Part shown: piece after piece, positions 63,725-64,000 of the stretch
Layout: every line of letters starts with the position of its first letter
How positions within the stretch are numbered: the first letter of the stretch is position 1
DNA from: Micromonospora sp. R77
GTDB taxonomy: Bacteria; Actinomycetota; Actinomycetes; Mycobacteriales; Micromonosporaceae
Direction of reading: 5' to 3'
Length of the DNA stretch: 64,000 nucleotides
Assembly: GCF_022747945.1 (NCBI RefSeq)
Contig: NZ_JALDST010000001.1
Span: 620,001 to 684,000 of the forward strand
Made by a program: the position numbers and the translations under genes
The notes under the pieces: model-generated
Seen by the model: the letters and a program-made list of their open reading frames with translations, nothing else
Databases searched by the model: none
What the model was told of the DNA's origin: nothing

Positions 63725-63955
63725 ATGAGCTCCCCCACCCCGGTCGACGAGCCGCCGATCTGCTCGGCACGCGGCTGCCGCGCGCCCGCCGTCTGGGCGC
63801 TGCGCTGGAACAATCCCCGACTGCACGACGCCGACCGGCGCAAGACCTGGCTGGCCTGTCCCGACCATCGGGAATCGCTCGGTGACTTCCTCGGCGCGCG
63901 CGGCTTCCTGCGCGAGGTGGCACCGCTGGCCGGATCGCCTAACCTCGAAGGGTGA
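63725..63955 (+). CDS. Small Cys/His-containing conserved protein
   Basis: The 76-residue protein has CSARGC (near 14-19) and ACPDH (near 46-50), two pairs that could bind one zinc, in a compact sequence with AVWALRWNNPRLHD. It looks like a small zinc-ribbon protein that is widespread in actinobacteria; its role is unknown. The start is set by the leaderless promoter. Its stop overlaps the next start as GTGA, so the two genes are translationally coupled. Confidence 0.75.
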   Translation: MSSPTPVDEPPICSARGCRAPAVWALRWNNPRLHDADRRKTWLACPDHRESLGDFLGARGFLREVAPLAGSPNLEG

Positions 63956-64000
63956 ACGAGCGCAGCGGACCGGTGCCCGCCGAGGACCACCCCGGGCCGC
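63952..64000 (+). CDS. Start of an unidentified gene (partial)
   Basis: A GTG at 63952 overlaps the previous stop by four bases and opens a frame (MNERSGPVPAEDHPGP) that runs off the window. The 16 residues are polar and give no family hint. Confidence 0.5.
   Translation, partial: MNERSGPVPAEDHPGP

Overview
The window is chromosomal DNA of a very GC-rich actinomycete. Codon use is strongly G/C at the third position, many genes start with GTG or TTG, Tat-type lipoproteins and leaderless genes are common, and the gene content best fits the Micromonosporaceae (Micromonospora, Salinispora or a relative). I see no rRNA, tRNA, CRISPR array, insertion sequence or prophage. Most of the window looks like ordinary core and near-core chromosome with short convergent and divergent operons.

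Layout. 1-5 kb: small conserved proteins, including a RusA-like nuclease candidate, an AMIN-like lipoprotein, a DUF4184 membrane protein and a HAD hydrolase, plus a deleted VOC remnant. 5-13 kb: an alpha-glucan region with a secreted beta-propeller, an MGH1-like glucosidase, a glycogen-debranching-type glycosidase (frameshifted) and a GT4 glycogen-synthase-like transferase. 12.8-18 kb: a Ser/Thr kinase with an extracytoplasmic tail (frameshifted), a YdjM-type membrane protein, a MobA-like nucleotidyltransferase and a family A exonuclease/polymerase. 18-28.5 kb: two NgcEFG-type amino-sugar ABC importers. The first is in one operon with a MurR/RpiR regulator and a SIS-domain protein, and a BadF-type kinase lies divergently. 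Neither has its own ATPase gene. 28.7-33 kb: a membrane acyltransferase, then a semialdehyde dehydrogenase and a class III aminotransferase that look like beta-alanine/aminoisobutyrate breakdown. 34-37.5 kb: a secreted protein, a 32-codon ORF, a TetR regulator and a DUF6230-DUF6114 pair, possibly one envelope module. 37.5-40.3 kb: divergent murD2 and murL, the L-Glu ligation/epimerisation route to D-Glu in peptidoglycan. 40.4-47.7 kb: PucR regulator, argG behind a likely ARG box, a Tat-exported serine hydrolase, a TrmH-type methyltransferase, a reductase, a small P-loop kinase and a GNAT enzyme. 47.7-54 kb: class A PBP, a membrane protein, SPFH/NfeD pair and a second serine hydrolase. 54-64 kb: DUF3097, NagD-type phosphatase, hemH, fabI/inhA, fabG/mabA, then VWA, DUF58 and MoxR genes. 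From memory this last block follows the order of the M. tuberculosis Rv1479-Rv1488 region.

Three things stand out beyond the gene list. First, AT-richer perfect or near-perfect palindromes of three unrelated sequences sit in intergenic gaps; two copies of one of them differ by a compensatory base pair and are framed by a C-tract on one side and a G-tract on the other. Second, at least nine genes have a TANNNT hexamer 6-8 bases before the start codon, the signature of leaderless mRNAs, and these fix several starts. Third, five genes carry one or more frameshifts that are mostly explained by single missing bases in GC-rich runs. That pattern points to base-call errors in this sequence more than to gene decay, and it should be settled before any of those genes is called dead.

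Basis: ORF structure, motifs and repeats were read from the sequence; family names come from recognition of conserved motifs without database searches; regulatory proposals are inference.
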